Assembly (NCBI RefSeq): GCF_000204055.1
Contig: NW_006768824.1
Location: 250,366 to 314,365, forward strand
Length of the DNA: 64,000 nucleotides
Direction: 5' to 3'
From: Melampsora larici-populina 98AG31
Taxonomy: Eukaryota; Basidiomycota; Pucciniomycetes; Pucciniales; Melampsoraceae
A program made the position numbers and the translations under genes. This document shows positions 11,001 to 22,237 of the stretch, one piece after another. Under the pieces are notes generated by a model. The model was not told the DNA's origin and ran no database searches. It saw only the letters and a list, made by a program, of their open reading frames with translations. Within the stretch, counting starts at the first letter, position 1. The number at the start of each line of letters is the position of its first letter.

Positions 11001-11372
11001 ACCAGTCCTCTTGACTGGTGGGCAGTAAGTACTGCTTTCCCTTTTATTTTTGTCATTTTCTTTACTCTTTACTGATATCAAGGTGAGGTGATCTAGGCAA
11101 ACGAGAAGAACTTCCCAGTCTTGGCCACCATGGCTCGGGATTACCTGGCCCTCCCTGCCACTTCGTGCGCGGTGGAGCGCACGTTCTCTTCGGCGGCCGA
11201 CATCGCCATCTCAAGTCGAGGCTCAATGAAGCCTTCAACCGTCTCACAGGCTGTCGCTTGCCGAGAGTGGTTGAAGAATAAGCAAGTGCCTGCAGGTAAA
11301 TTTCAAGATGCAGTCACATACCTCTTAGATCATGAGTTGCGCGAGGGAAAGAAGAAGAATAAGGAGGTTTGA
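8095..11372 (+). pseudogene. hAT transposase, nine exons, two in-frame TGA
   Basis: Exons: 8095-8538 (contains N gap 8381-8480), 8615-8754, 8822-9274, 9357-9569, 9653-10051, 10123-10281, 10345-10455, 10515-11024, 11097-11372. The introns are 47-90 bp with GT-AG ends and the joins I checked keep phase. The N-terminus is Ser/Asp/Glu-rich. A BED-type zinc finger lies at the start of exon 3 (CRFCPETC...GH). The first catalytic region is HDGWTTKGN in exon 4, the second is TTDSGSNN in exon 5, followed by CHKLAL. The C-terminal hAT dimerisation block (LPATSCAVERTFSSAA) is in exon 9. TGA at 10255-10257 follows RWNAKADS, and TGA at 10845-10847 lies in exon 8 with the frame continuing beyond it. Without these the protein would be near the usual hAT size. 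It catalyses cut-and-paste transposition in intact relatives and is inactive here unless stops are read through. Confidence 0.88.
8381..8480. other. Assembly gap (100 N)
   Basis: Run of N inside exon 1 of the hAT transposase. The gap length of exactly 100 is likely a placeholder, so phase across it cannot be judged. Confidence 0.99.
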
Positions 11373-11762
11373 GTTATACGAGTTATACTATGTTTCTTTC
11401 TTTCTTAAACATCCTTCTATTATAATGTCTTTTCTTTCTTTACTATCATTAATATTCTTTCTCTCCATGTTTGGTATAAACTTTTTACTTTGTAACCACA
11501 ACTATTTTACATGAATTTGTCCTATTTCTACTCCACAATAAAAAAAATTGTTTTTCTCTTTTTTTGACCGTAGCTGCCCGTAGACTACGGCTACTACGGT
11601 GGCTACGGCGCGGTCCACTACGGCCCAACCTCACCGTAGTTACGGGTTGGGTCTAATAATAGTATTGACTTCACTACGTCAACGGTGAGGTTTACAGAAT
11701 AAACCTCACCGTACCGCCGTCGTGACCGTAGTACACTTCGCTACAGGACGGTTTGTGTGTTG

Positions 11763-12209
11763 CTAGCAGTCGGCGCATAAGTCTCATTTGTTGTGATATA
11801 GTATGTCAAGGACTTCAGAATCAAGTCAGTGTTAGATTTACGTGTTTACAGAACAATCTTCAAGAGAAAGGATTACAGAATAGGGATGAATAAATATAAG
11901 TACGTTATTAGGAGCTCAGGGTCTGTTCACAAATTTAGACATGTAGTTGAATGGAGGATATGAAATGATCAAATATGGGTGTTATTGAGTATCTTTTGGG
12001 AATGAGTTGTATGTGACTTGAGGTTCTCACTAATCTTTATTTGGAATGTGTCCGCTTTTCCGTTTGTATTATTTTCAATATTTATAGCCGCTGTTAGTCT
12101 TCACTCAGATTCTTTTCCTCATCAAAAAGAATCTGTAAGTGTTTCATTTCATAATTTCATTACTCTACACATTATTCTAACTATGGTTACACCTGCTTTG
12201 TTTTAGTAT
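11763..12209. other. Non-genic stretch after the hAT element
   Basis: Starts with the target duplication CTAGCAG. The rest is AT-rich and shows no supported gene or repeat. Confidence 0.5.
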
Positions 12210-12600
12210 TTTGATTATATCTCTTTACTTACCTTTTCACACTTGACTGTCTTATTTTGTGATCCCTGTTGCTCCTGCACAGGTTTGATTGTTATCTTTT
12301 TGTTTCAGTTTTTCTACCTTCTCACTAACACTTGTGTGCGTGTGTTAGGTTTGTTTTTGTATAGCTCTTTGAAGCAGAGGCCTGTTTGCCATTCCACTTA
12401 CTTCTAACCTGATTACCCCAGGTATGCAAACTATGATCGAAAAGAATCTTATTTTGATTATTTCTCTTTACTTACCTTTTTGCACTTGACTGTCTTATTT
12501 GGAAATCCCTGTTGCTCCTGCACAGGTTTGTTTTCGTATAGCTCTTTGAAGCAGAGGCCTGTTTGCCGTTCCACTTACTTCTAACCTGATTACCCCAGGT
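12210..12600. repeat. Imperfect direct repeat of about 145-210 bp
   Basis: The block TTGACTGTCTTATTT ... CCCTGTTGCTCCTGCACAGG followed by GTATAGCTCTTTGAAGCAGA and CTAACCTGATTACCCCAGGT occurs at 12212-12422 and again at about 12456-12598. The first copy holds an extra 60 bp in the middle (about 12289-12348). It could be two damaged terminal repeats of a retroelement or a local duplication. No primer-binding site is evident. Confidence 0.7.
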
Positions 12601-12686
12601 TTAATCAATCATAACGGCAAAGCCACGTATTCAAGAGTTTTTCACAACTTCACATCATTGTATTCTTTGCCAAATTCTTGTGAAAA

Positions 12687-13050
12687 GCCCTGAGCACAGA
12701 GACAAGCCTTGTACTTTAGAAGTTTGCCGTCCCCACCCATTTTCTTTTTAAAGACCCAAGTAGTCCCAATAGCTCATTGTCCAGCTGGTAAAATTACAAC
12801 ATCCCAAACCTTTTGTGTGTCCATGTTGTTCAGTTCAGCCGCGATAGCCTTGTGCCAATCAGATTTGTCTGGTCCCGTCAGCGCTTGTCAATAAGTTTTA
12901 GGAATGATGTGCTTCACTCCAACAGCATTAGCTTGACAAGAATACCCTTCCGGCGGGATGTTGAAGGAATTGATGTCACTAGAGATGTCATTAGGAGCCT
13001 TTTACCACACTTGATACTCCCATCCAGGCCTGACTTTGTTGGTAAGTTGA
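12687..13050 (-). pseudogene. Ty1/copia reverse-transcriptase fragment with two TGA stops
   Basis: Read on the minus strand, the text gives the conserved start of the copia RT domain: W-x2-A-x3-EL-x10-W-V near 12860-12800, then TTWVFKKKMGGDGK and KYKA near 12770-12700. Two in-frame TGA codons (12888-12890 and 12774-12776) interrupt it, and there is no integrase or RNase H nearby. It is a fossil scrap of a copia polyprotein, beside the direct repeats 12210-12600, which might be its terminal repeats. Confidence 0.8.
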
Positions 13051-13181
13051 TTCATAGGAATCCGTGATTACGATCCCATTGACGGGGTTGTATTTTCTGA
13101 TTCAATTTGTCTGACTAGCAGTATGTACTCAGAGTTTTCAAAGATCCTGATTTTTTTTGAGTCCTTTTTGTCAGATGGCCT

Positions 13182-15084
13182 TTGGAACCAGATCCTCCCT
13201 CCAATTCTCTGTTGTCAGATCCCGACAACGTCTCTCAACAGTTCCTCCGAGGTTACACGTGGGATGGTGTTAACCCCATGGATTATTCTCCGGCAATCAA
13301 GTCAAGCATCTACGCTCTTCCTTTTCCCGATGCCCCTCCGTTATCTGAGGACATTCACGCCGCCTTTGCCATAGAAAAATACCCAGATTTGTTCAAAATC
13401 GTGACTCCAATCAATGTGGATAAGTTCGAAACATTGTTATCTACACATCCGAATCTCCCGTTTGTGGACTCTGTGTTGAAAGGTCTTCGAAAAGGCTTTT
13501 GGCCGAGATCCTCTTTACCCAATGCTGATATTATTGATGGTCCAAATCAAATTTCTTTATCTGAAAATCAAGCTTTATTAGAGTACCAATGTCAGGAAGA
13601 AATTGATAAAGGAAGATTCTCAAAAGAATTTACGACTTTATTAGAAGGTATGAAGGTAATTCCATTACTCATGGTCTCAAAGAAGAATTCAAACAAGATG
13701 TGTGTCTGTTTGAATATGAGCGCAGGCCGCCCTTCCCCAAATGATCTCGTCAAAAAAAGAAGACATCCCAGTAGCATTTGATAATTTGAAAACATGGATT
13801 CCTTTTTTAATAGAAATGAAGAAACAGTTTGGTGAAGTTGTAATTTTCAAATCCGACATTGAAGCTGCTTTTCGTGCAATTCCTTTACATATTCAATATG
13901 AAATGTGACAGATCATTAGAATCAAAGGTAATAAGAAAAGAGTAGATTATGATTTAACATTCGGACATTCAGCTTCGCCTCATATCTGGTGTGGGGTATT
14001 TTCTTTGGTTCTTTAGATTGCTGAGTTCATTTTTGGCATCAAGTACATGAATAACATGATGGATGACATGTGGGGGGTATGCTCGGCAAAGAATTTCTCT
14101 TTATTCAAAGGCCATAGAATTCCTTCACCTCAAGCTAAATTGTTGAATTTATTTGATATCTTGGGATTCCCATGGCTTTGGAAGAAACAGCTTCATGGTC
14201 CGGTCGTGGAGATTATCGGTCACCTGGTCAATTCTCAGAAAATGATCATGTGCCTTCAGCCTGACAAGAAAGCAATTTTAATTTCAACTTTAAAAGATTT
14301 CATTTCAAGCCCAAAACACTCTTTAAACGATTGGCAATCCCTCCTCGGTCATGCATCCTGGGCATGTACCTTGATGCCATGGGGAAGGTTTTCTTTACAG
14401 AGTTTGTATGAGAAATCAGGAAACAAAGACCACTGTTTCCTTCAAATTCCGTTAAATAAAGAAAATCAGAACGACTTACGTTGGTTAATTGAGTTTTTCA
14501 GGAACAATAATGGAATTTGAATGTTGAAATCTATTCAATGGGGTTTATCAGACACAGATTCAGTTTTCTTCACTGATGCCTGCATGACAGGAGTTGGGAT
14601 TTGGGAACCGAGTTTGAAAATCGGGAAATATTTTGTCTTACCTCCTCCCCCTAGAAATATCTTTTGGGCGGAATTGTTAGGTGTCATCACAGCAATCAAC
14701 ATTGGAATTGACAACAGTTCAAAGAATATCTTCGTTCATTCAGATAACACCAACGTCGTGGACCTGTTCAGCTCTCATGTGCCTAGCAAGATCGTCAGGC
14801 CTTTGTTTCGACATTGCGTAAAACGATTGGTAGAGGCTGGGGCGGATGTAAAGGTTATGCACATCTCAGGAGATTCTAATTCAGAAGCTGATTATATTTC
14901 GCGTCAAATCAAGATCCTTTCTCCTGAAGATTCAAGTATCTTGTGTCATGCGATCGGGGCTCTCACAATTGATTGTGTATTTATTGACTCTGCTCTTTCT
15001 TCTGGAGGAAAAGAGTCGAACTTAACAGTTTTCGATAATTCTTCTCGAATATGGGAAGATCCAAGTTGTCCAAGTTGGTATTGA
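13182..15084 (+). pseudogene. RT/RNase H polyprotein of the DIRS/Ngaro-type element
   Basis: The first part (13182 to about 13750) is a Pro/Asp-rich N-terminal region leading into the RT fingers. After a one-base slip in the A-run at about 13747-13754 the frame continues with the RT palm, connection and RNase H domain through three in-frame stops. The RNase H acidic residues (Asp, Glu, Asp, Asp) are present. The reading frame ends at 15082-15084 and overlaps the recombinase frame by 34 bases, an arrangement common in these elements. It cannot make a full product as read. Confidence 0.8.
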
Positions 15085-16090
15085 AGAATCCAAAGAAAAT
15101 TATTCCAAATATATTGTTAGAAGAGTTACGAAAGTTGTCAATTCATCATTGGCGTTCTACTATTCATCTCACTTCCCTTGACAAATATAAATCCGGCTTC
15201 AGAGCTTTTACTAAATTTTGTGTTCATTTTAAAACCCCAGTAGTTCCAGACAAAGATACTTTATGCGATTTCATCTCTTGTTTTTCTCAAATGATATCTC
15301 CCAGATCGGTACGAGCGTATTTGGTTGGCATCAAGCACATTTTTAAATTAGAATTTCCTTTGATTTTATGCGAAACAAGTCATCAAGAAGTGAAGGATAC
15401 AATGAAGTCATGCATTCAAAATTACTCAAAACCGGTTGTCAGAAAGAATCCCCTTTCAGTGGATCAACTAGAATCGGTGGTTTCTAAGTTGTCTTCGAAT
15501 TATGATGATAAGCTTTTCTTAGCAATGTTATGTGTTGGTTTTGCAGGTCTTCACAGATTAGGCAAGCTGACAATCCCTGACTCTAAAAGATACTTTGATG
15601 AAAGGAAAATTATCCTTCAATCGTCTCTCAAATTATCTCTGTGTAAAAAATTTTTCAATATCAATTACCATATTCAAAAGGCGACAGGAATTATCTCGGC
15701 GCTCCTGTGGTTATCCAGCAATTTTTCAGTTCTTCAGCTTGTCCAGTTCGACATTTGAAATCGTACCTACGCGAAAGAGATTCAGATTTTATCACATCAA
15801 CTGAGCTTTTTGTCACGTCCGACGGTTCCCCTCCAACTCAATCTTGGTTTTTAACTCGATTCCATTCCCATTTCAACAAAACTTTTTCAGGACACTTGTT
15901 AAGATCCGGTGGAGCTACGGCTTTAGCTCAAGCAGGTGCCACTATGGATTACATCAAAGATGCTGGTCGCTGGTTGTCGGAAGCTTTCTTAATATATGTC
16001 CGTGGACATGTGGCTTTACTTTTACCCAAAAATCAGAATCATGTGATTGGGAGTGTTGCTCATGTCGGTTCGAAAGTTTCATTTTCTTAA
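15051..16090 (+). pseudogene. Tyrosine recombinase of the DIRS/Ngaro-type element, one frameshift
   Basis: The N-terminal SAM-like core-binding half (15051-15500) is followed by the catalytic half. The first Arg region reads GLHRLGKLTIP near 15545. The His-x-x-Arg box HLLRSGG lies near 15893, and the end motif GRWLSEAFLIY near 15965-16000 supplies the nucleophilic Tyr. The frame shifts by one near 15700 (open frames 15051-15758 and 15707-16090). In active elements this enzyme joins the circular cDNA to the genome without target duplication. Confidence 0.8.
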
Positions 16091-16119
16091 AAGTGAGTTT
16101 TGATTGGTGTTATAGACAA

Positions 16120-16210
16120 GTCAATGGCTTCCATGCCTAGTCTTTGTTTTTCACAGGTTAATGGCTTTTATGCCTGTGTGATTTGGTCAATGGCTTTTAT
16201 GCCTGTCTTG
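16120..16210 (+). repeat. Three short tandem units of CAATGGCTTTTATGCCTG type
   Basis: Units begin at about 16122, 16158 and 16188 (GTCAATGGCTTCCATGCC, GTTAATGGCTTTTATGCC, GTCAATGGCTTTTATGCC). They sit just downstream of the tyrosine-recombinase frame, where split direct repeats of Ngaro elements are expected. Confidence 0.6.
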
Positions 16211-17547
16211 TGTTCCCTTTTTGACATTGATACTGACAATGTTTCTTGCTTTCACTTATTATTATTTCCACCCTCTCCTACTTCACCACTCTGTCTATAC
16301 GGTTGATAGGCGGGTCGGAGAGGGTGCGCTTTATGTTTGTTATCAGAAATTTATTCACCCTCGGCAATCTGCCTTGGGTTTCGCCCAACAACTCTTGTCC
16401 TGTTTTAGTATTTTACATACTAAGGTTTTGTGAGTAAGAACTTCACATTTCCAGAACGTAACCGCACAAACACACCTGGACCTATTTGTTTGATCCAGAA
16501 TGATGTACCTCCTATTGGTACATATTCCGTATCAGTCACCAAAATACATTTTCTTCGAAACATCCGAGAGCAGCTTAGAAAAGCCAAACTACAGTGTGAT
16601 TTGGAGTGCCAAAGTTGCGCCCAAGGTTGGAACAAGGTGATATCCATTTGCGCCCTTTGACAGAAGACAATATCACCATAGGGAGTACTTTACCTAACTT
16701 CAAGTCTCCTCCTCTGAGACAAATTGGGCAATTTGTTGTTGCAGCAGGACAAAAATGGACAAAATTCTACTATCGGACCAGCATTGTCATACCGGTCGCA
16801 AGCCCCTGAGGGTCCCGCGGTTCGTGGAGCTTGTGTTGAGCCTTACGTCCGACTTCCATGAATCTGATCAGGAATGCTCGCTGTAAAGACTTCTTGCCAA
16901 TTTTTCTTTTCAGTTGATGGTGATAGAGCTTGGGAACTTGATCTATTTCAGGATGATTGCAATTTCCGACCTATAAAAAAACAAGAATGTTGAAAGCAAC
17001 TGACTCGTTTCAAATCTTTCAATTTCTGAAGTCATATCTGAATCTTCATGATTGGAAAAACGACACATGCATAGAAGGAAAACAAATGTTTTCTAATCTG
17101 AAATTAAAAACCCTAGAAAAGATTTCAATGAATATATAAAGCAGTAGAAAGCGAAGTTGTTATATAGAAATCATTTCCAATTATTGATTGTTATAATGAA
17201 TAAGATGTAAGTAGAAAAAAACAATAAGCTATAGTTAAAAAATTGTAAACGAAACCGAAATTAATTGGTTGGAAAAAATACATTATTGGAATATGAAAGG
17301 GGAAAAAAATTAAATAAATAAACGATGATGCAAACTAAGAATCAAATTAAAGTAGACCAGCTTGGTTGAAACGATAATGAGAATTTGAACAAGATAAAGT
17401 TAAAGAAAAAGTCCAATGAAATGATCAAGAAATTTCTTCAAAAACTTCTTCTATCATGATGCATGTTCAAAATGTCGTTTTTCCATCTTGTACAAGCAAT
17501 GTTTCAGAGTGTTGAAGGATGAAAGCCGATGTGAATGGTCGAGTTTT
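16211..17547. other. Non-genic stretch
   Basis: Contains a short inverted pair around CCCTCTCC (16271) and GGAGAGGG (16316), possible termination structure of the upstream retroelement. From 16430 to 16810 there are weak protein-like frames on either strand without a family. From 16950 to 17500 it is AT-rich and looks like the 3' flank of the C2H2 gene. No further gene is supported. Confidence 0.4.
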
Positions 17548-18673
17548 TCAATTCTCGGCCTTTCGAGGCTGTCTTGCTCCTATTCGACCATTCCTAGCAC
17601 ATCCTCGTAACATATTATGACGTGATAACGCATCTCGTCGATTGAATGATCTACCACAACATTGACAAACATGCTGTCTTTCGTCTTGGTGAGAAGATCT
17701 ATGACGAGTTCTAAACAAAGTCGTGGGCATTGCAGGGAAAGGACAAAGGATCTTGAGTAAACATTTGAAACCTTGTCCGGAGTGAAAGGCGACAATAAGA
17801 TTGAGGAAAATACGTACAAGTCATAGTTTCGAGTAAAGCTTTTGGGACAAATGGGACACTTGAATGCTTTACCGTGCAGATTTGATGGCAAAGCATTGTT
17901 GTTACTTTGCATTGTCATATTGAGATCTGCCAGAGCTAGGGACGATGGACTTGGTTGCGGTAAGCTGCTGAACTTGCTGGAATGCGGAGATGTGAGACCT
18001 GGAAACACGTAAGGAGCCGGAGCCGGTGCCGAATAGGTCGCTGCATGTTCTTCAATCGCTTCTAATAGTGCTATGTCATCTTCCGCCACTTTTGATCTAC
18101 CCCAGCCTCCATCTTCAACGGACCCTGTCAAAATGAAGAGATAGAGAGATCATTTGTCAAAATCCCATATCTATAACTAAAGCCTCTAGTGTTAACACGA
18201 AACAGCTCATGGACGAGGTAGCTTTCGCGCAAAAATACTAAGCGGAGAACCACAAGATTGACAATTATGATGTATATAATTAGGGCGCTCATGAGAGCAC
18301 AACAATAAATGATTGCTCATAGTTATAGGCTAAATGATTTCAAAAGACGAGACGAGCCAACGGAAAGGAAACAATACTCACAGTGTGGTACAAACAACGT
18401 TCGACAACTACTTCCGTCGACGTCAGATGGCAAGGTAAATCGACTCGTACGCCTGCTGTCGGCGTGATTGTGCTCTTCAAGCTCGTCCTCATCCTCCTCG
18501 TCACTATAACACCGTGATCGTTTGGAGAGTGGTGGGGGACTTGAGGTAGCTAGAATACCGATCAATCCACATCCTCATGTCAGTTCGAGATGCACCTTGC
18601 ACCAGAGTCTGTACCAAAACAGAAACAATAGTCGAAGTGAAAAGCGCTGCCACTTACCTTCGCTAGGTGTCAT
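17548..18673 (-). CDS. C2H2 zinc-finger transcription factor-like protein, 217 aa, four exons
   Basis: Minus-strand exons 18658-18673, 18382-18549, 17818-18124, 17710-17548. All introns are GT-AG and phases 1, 1, 2 join exactly, giving 217 residues and a TGA stop. The N-terminal half is Ser/Pro-rich with an acidic stretch (DEEDEDELEE). Near the C-terminus are two adjacent fingers: CPICPKSFTRNYDLTRH followed by H, and CQCCGRSFNRRDALSRH ending in Cys (C2HC form). The last intron splits the first finger, which is why it is easily missed. The tail is Arg-rich. Two C-terminal C2H2 fingers with a disordered head are common in fungal regulators, so nuclear DNA binding is likely. The target is unknown. 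The upstream region (18674-18900) holds no other gene. Confidence 0.85.
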
Positions 18674-19949
18674 GATAGCTTTGGATGATGAGGTACAATG
18701 ATTATGATTTGATAAAATCATTCAAAAGTAGAAAATCGAAGATGGGCAAAAGATAGGAGTAGTAGAAGATGGAGTGGAGTGATCGTGATATGAGAAAAGT
18801 CTTTTTATCCAAATCTTATCACCGAGATAATTATTTAAACCCTGCACCGCCAAAAAATCTCTCTTCTCTTGTCAGGTGTTGATTCTTTGCTTCATGAACG
18901 AGTCACGTCATGGGTTACCTAAGTGTGATGATTACAAATTCAGTTCCGTTCTGCCGCCATCATAACGCGGCGGAATTAGTGCCTCATGGGTTGTATTGAG
19001 ATTGTATGTGTGTACAAAATAAAAAAGCGCTTGGGAGAGCAGAGGTGGGTGATCGATTCAGAGGTTTGAAGAAAGTGGAGATGAACCGCAGTCACCCCAG
19101 GCTTGAGACCAAATGACGTCTAAATTGTTTGTAAAGCGCAATTTAATCTACATTGTATCAATATGATGGCGTTGTAGATTCCAACTTTGTCCACCCACCA
19201 CTTTTGTTGACCACCTCGCATATTTCTCTGATCCTTTATATCTGTACACTTGTCTCAGGTGGTCTCACAGTCTTGAGTTAGCTTGAGTTACATACCTCAA
19301 ACCCTTTAAAACACTTTATCTCCTCTCGCGTTTTGCCCGCTGCGAAAACATCGGCATCTACATATATGAATGAAACCATGGATCATATGCGAGCACCGCA
19401 ATTTCAAACAGGTGCTTGTGATTTATCTTGGGCACAGTCTAGAGAGAAGAGAGAAGAATGTGTGTATTACAGCCGTACAAGATTAAAGCCGAACCAAATC
19501 ACTATGTAAAACACGCGATCATTTGTGTGACAAGAAACGCCGTGCCTTTGTCTTCTCCGGATCGGAAACAATCGCGACTCGCGAGAAAGGGCTTGGTTAG
19601 GCTTGGTTGAATTCCGATTTCCATCCGTGTTCGAAAAGCTCTTCCTTTGCCCGGTCTTGTCGTCTGCTTTCCAGAGAGCCGCCTGCCAAGTCATGGCAAA
19701 GTGACACTCACGAAGTTTTAACCTCGAAAACTGCACCCGCACCATTTGGAACTGTGATTCATAGGCTTGTTCTGGCTTTTTATTGCAATGAGAGCTCCTG
19801 GGCAGTGTTGCGCCGCGCAAGCTCAAGGAAGGGACCCCAGTCCATCGTGTTCTTAGCTTCAAAGTTCAAGGCAAAGGAGGCGAAGCCAAGCTCTTACCGA
19901 CGTCGTCCAAAGTTTCAATTCCAAAAAGGAGGTCGATCATGAGAGTGGA
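18674..19949. other. Promoter-side and intergenic DNA
   Basis: The 5' flank of the C2H2 gene, then mixed sequence. The stretch 19500-19940 reads openly on both strands but shows no recognisable motif, and the higher GC content there probably belongs to the repeat that starts near 19950. Confidence 0.4.
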
Positions 19950-21425
19950 CAGGTTCGGTGAAGTCCGAGGACCCTGGAAAGCTCCTGGAGAACAAACCGT
20001 CCTGAGGGGGTTTTCGGATACCGGTGTTTTGTGAAGTCATGTCACATGGTACCAGAGATGTGACAGGTGCAAAAGATGCGCCTCAACGAGGGCTATCAGA
20101 TGGTACACATGTCTGACCCTGAACATGACTGGTGGCTTGGGAAATGTGTGATTTGTAAGAGCATCCGCACTCGTGCGGTAAGTCGGGTGCGGTAAGGTTA
20201 AATTTACCGCAAACGCGGGGTCTTTTCCACACCGGTGAAAAATTAGCCCCGCGGTAGTTAATTTTCGGTCATTTTGCGTTAGCAAATCGGTAAATTTACC
20301 AATTGGCTAACGCATGCGGTATCACACATCACGACTTGTTCCCGGCAACTCGACTCCAAAAACAAAACTCAACCAGACCTCCAACACCAAAGTCAACAAC
20401 CAATATCTCCTTTTCACCACTCACACACAATGAATTCCAAGCCTTACAGTTGCATGAATCAACTCGAGAACGTTCGACACCGATCGATGTCTTCAATTGA
20501 AATAAGTCAATCAACCATCTTGAACTCGACTCCAAACCATTCAGATGAAAATGAAAGATGTCTAGATTCATATAGCTATGTAGAGGTCAATATTTAAGAA
20601 AATCAACATTAAAAGACCAATCATTGGAGGACTTTTAGGATCAAGTGATACAAATTAAAAATTGAAGTTTGGATTTTTATTTCCTAGTTTTAAATTCTTT
20701 AAATCTTTTACAAGATCATTATGTGTATTCAGACTCATTAAAAGCTTTCTCGATGTAGTAAAGCCTTTGTTTTTTAATTGGAATTCATGTATTAAGATCT
20801 GAACAAACTCATGTTAAATTTGTAATTTTAAATTAAGATCTATCGATCGAGTAGATGAACAGGATGATATCGGGTCTTCATGTGTAGATGGAGTATTAGT
20901 ATCTTAGTGCAAAGAAGAGAACAGTGCCTCTATCACATGAAAACTGGCCATGAAAGCAGGTGATGTGTACTCAAAAAATTAAAACTTTACCTTACTGCAC
21001 GACCGGTGCGGAGTACATGCACTATCTGTAAAGTTATAAAAGTTACAGCGCTGCTAATGCAAACGAGTGCGAAATTTGGTTGAGTTAAGTAACTTTTTAC
21101 TTAATGTTGTGTTTGTTACCGCACGTGACCAAATTAACAACCGCAAACGAGTGCGGATGCTCTAACTTTTGCCCCCCCAGACCAACGAAAATCCATACCG
21201 GCTCGGGTCGGGTACTTACATACGGATATCTCGGTGATTACACGTGGTACAAAACTGAAAGTATATGTAATCAAGAGCCCTGATCAAGGCGCTTCTCCTA
21301 CCACCGAGAAATCCATGTTAACCCACCTCTCCTCGGGGCAAATAGTGAAAGTGTGAGGGCCGGGGCCGGAATGGATCGAGGACGGTTTGTTCTCCAGGAG
21401 CTTTCTGGGGTCCTGAAGTCCGGCT
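19950..21425. repeat. Inverted-repeat pair enclosing a nested MITE
   Basis: The segment at about 19952-20000 (containing GCTCCTGGAGAACAAACCGT) is the reverse complement of about 21378-21425 (containing ACGGTTTGTTCTCCAGGAGC), with a few differences. They lie either side of the Harbinger-type MITE 20159-21162. They may be the ends of an older element into which the MITE inserted. Confidence 0.6.
20159..21162. mobile_element. PIF/Harbinger-type non-autonomous element (MITE), 1004 bp
   Basis: The ends GAGCATCCGCACTCGT (from 20159) and ACGAGTGCGGATGCTC (to 21162) are perfect inverted repeats, flanked on both sides by TAA (20156-20158 and 21163-21165). A 3-bp TWA duplication and a GAGCATC-type terminus are hallmarks of PIF/Harbinger. 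Internal subterminal copies of GCGGTAA and of the GCAAACGAGTGCG phrase occur. No transposase is encoded. Confidence 0.88.
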
Positions 21426-21676
21426 TCAAGGGGAGGGACCACACTTTATAAGTCCTTGACGTCAGCGGAAGGATTCCAATGTCTTTTGTACATAGCTTCC
21501 ACCGGATTGATTCCGCCGCTGGATTTTTCTAGTGTGGTTATTCAAGCTTACTAAGTAAACCTCACATACTCAAGCTCCTCTTGCAAAAGCGAATGCCGCA
21601 CCCTCGAAGAAAGATCTTCTGCAAGAGGACCCTTAACTTTTAAGCTTTGTCGCTGTTGAATATATTTTTAGTTGTA

Positions 21677-22237
21677 GTCATACATGACGTAGTGAGTAGA
21701 TAATCACTATGGCAAAAATAGCCTGCCGCGGGAGTACAATATTTCTGTGCTGTGCTTATCTTTGATTTTCACATCCTGACTCATGAATCAGGATGAGCCC
21801 CAACCCCCGAATGCCGGGGACTGGGCTGCCCGGCCCACCGACTTTTTTTCAAAAGTCAGAACGAGGACCGACCCCGGTATTCCCCGAGCTTTTTCTGGCT
21901 CATAGGTCAAGCCCGGCTCCCGTACCCTGACCCCCGACGAACTACCAAATCCCCGGGAAATTACGGGGATCCCCGAGTCCCCGGCTATTTCCGGCAGAAA
22001 CCGCTGAGCACAACCTCTCCCAAGCGTGTATTTATCCGCTTTTTACAGCTTGATTTTTCCTCGGGTTCCCCGAGGAGAGTCACTTTCTTTTGACTCTCAG
22101 AACGACTCCCGGGCCCGATAATCCCCGTCATACATGACGTAGTGAGTAGATAATCACTATGGCAAAAATAGCCTGCCGCGGGAGTACAATATTTCTGTGC
22201 TGTGCTTATCTTTGATTTTCACATCCTGACTCATGAA
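21677..22237. repeat. Perfect 111-bp direct duplication flanking a 339-bp GC-rich insert
   Basis: Positions 21677-21787 and 22127-22237 appear identical, both starting GTCATACATGACG and ending GACTCATGAA. Between them lies a GC-rich, CCCCGG-rich segment (21788-22126) unlike its neighbours. The repeat lacks TG...CA ends and no tRNA primer site follows it, so it is not a clear LTR or TRIM. It could be a tandem duplication interrupted by an insert, or a duplication made by insertion. Confidence 0.85.

Larger units (their letters stand above)
7628..11762 (+). mobile_element. hAT-superfamily DNA transposon, full length
   Basis: The terminal inverted repeats are CAACACACAAACCG (7628-7641) and its complement CGGTTTGTGTGTTG (11749-11762). 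Both are flanked by the direct duplication CTAGCAG (7621-7627 and 11763-11769), matching the 8-bp hAT duplication with one base diverged. Internal ends are packed with ACCGTAG/CTACGG motifs (7660-7830 and 11566-11735), probable transposase-binding sites. It carries one spliced transposase gene with a BED-type finger and the hAT C-terminal dimerisation region. The 4.1-kb length is typical of an autonomous copy, but the gene has two in-frame TGA codons and a 100-bp assembly gap. Confidence 0.92.
13182..16090 (+). mobile_element. DIRS/Ngaro-type retrotransposon body (RT, RNase H, tyrosine recombinase), decayed
   Basis: The order is RT, RNase H, tyrosine recombinase with no integrase or LTR, which is diagnostic of tyrosine-recombinase retroelements. 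RT (about 13650-14100): KSDIEAAFRAIPL and a MDDMW box where YxDD is usual. RNase H (14560-14940): TDACMTGVG, a Glu in WAELLGV, HSDNTN and SGDSNSEADY. The frame is broken by a frameshift in an A-run near 13752 and stops at 13906-13908 (TGA), 14014-14016 (TAG) and 14518-14520 (TGA), then stays open to 15084. Three short repeats follow at 16120-16205. No methyltransferase is seen, which fits Ngaro better than DIRS1. Confidence 0.85.

Noticed and set aside
21677..22237. TRIM or small LTR retrotransposon
   Set aside because: Repeats lack TG...CA ends, no tRNA primer-binding site follows the first copy and no polypurine tract precedes the second.
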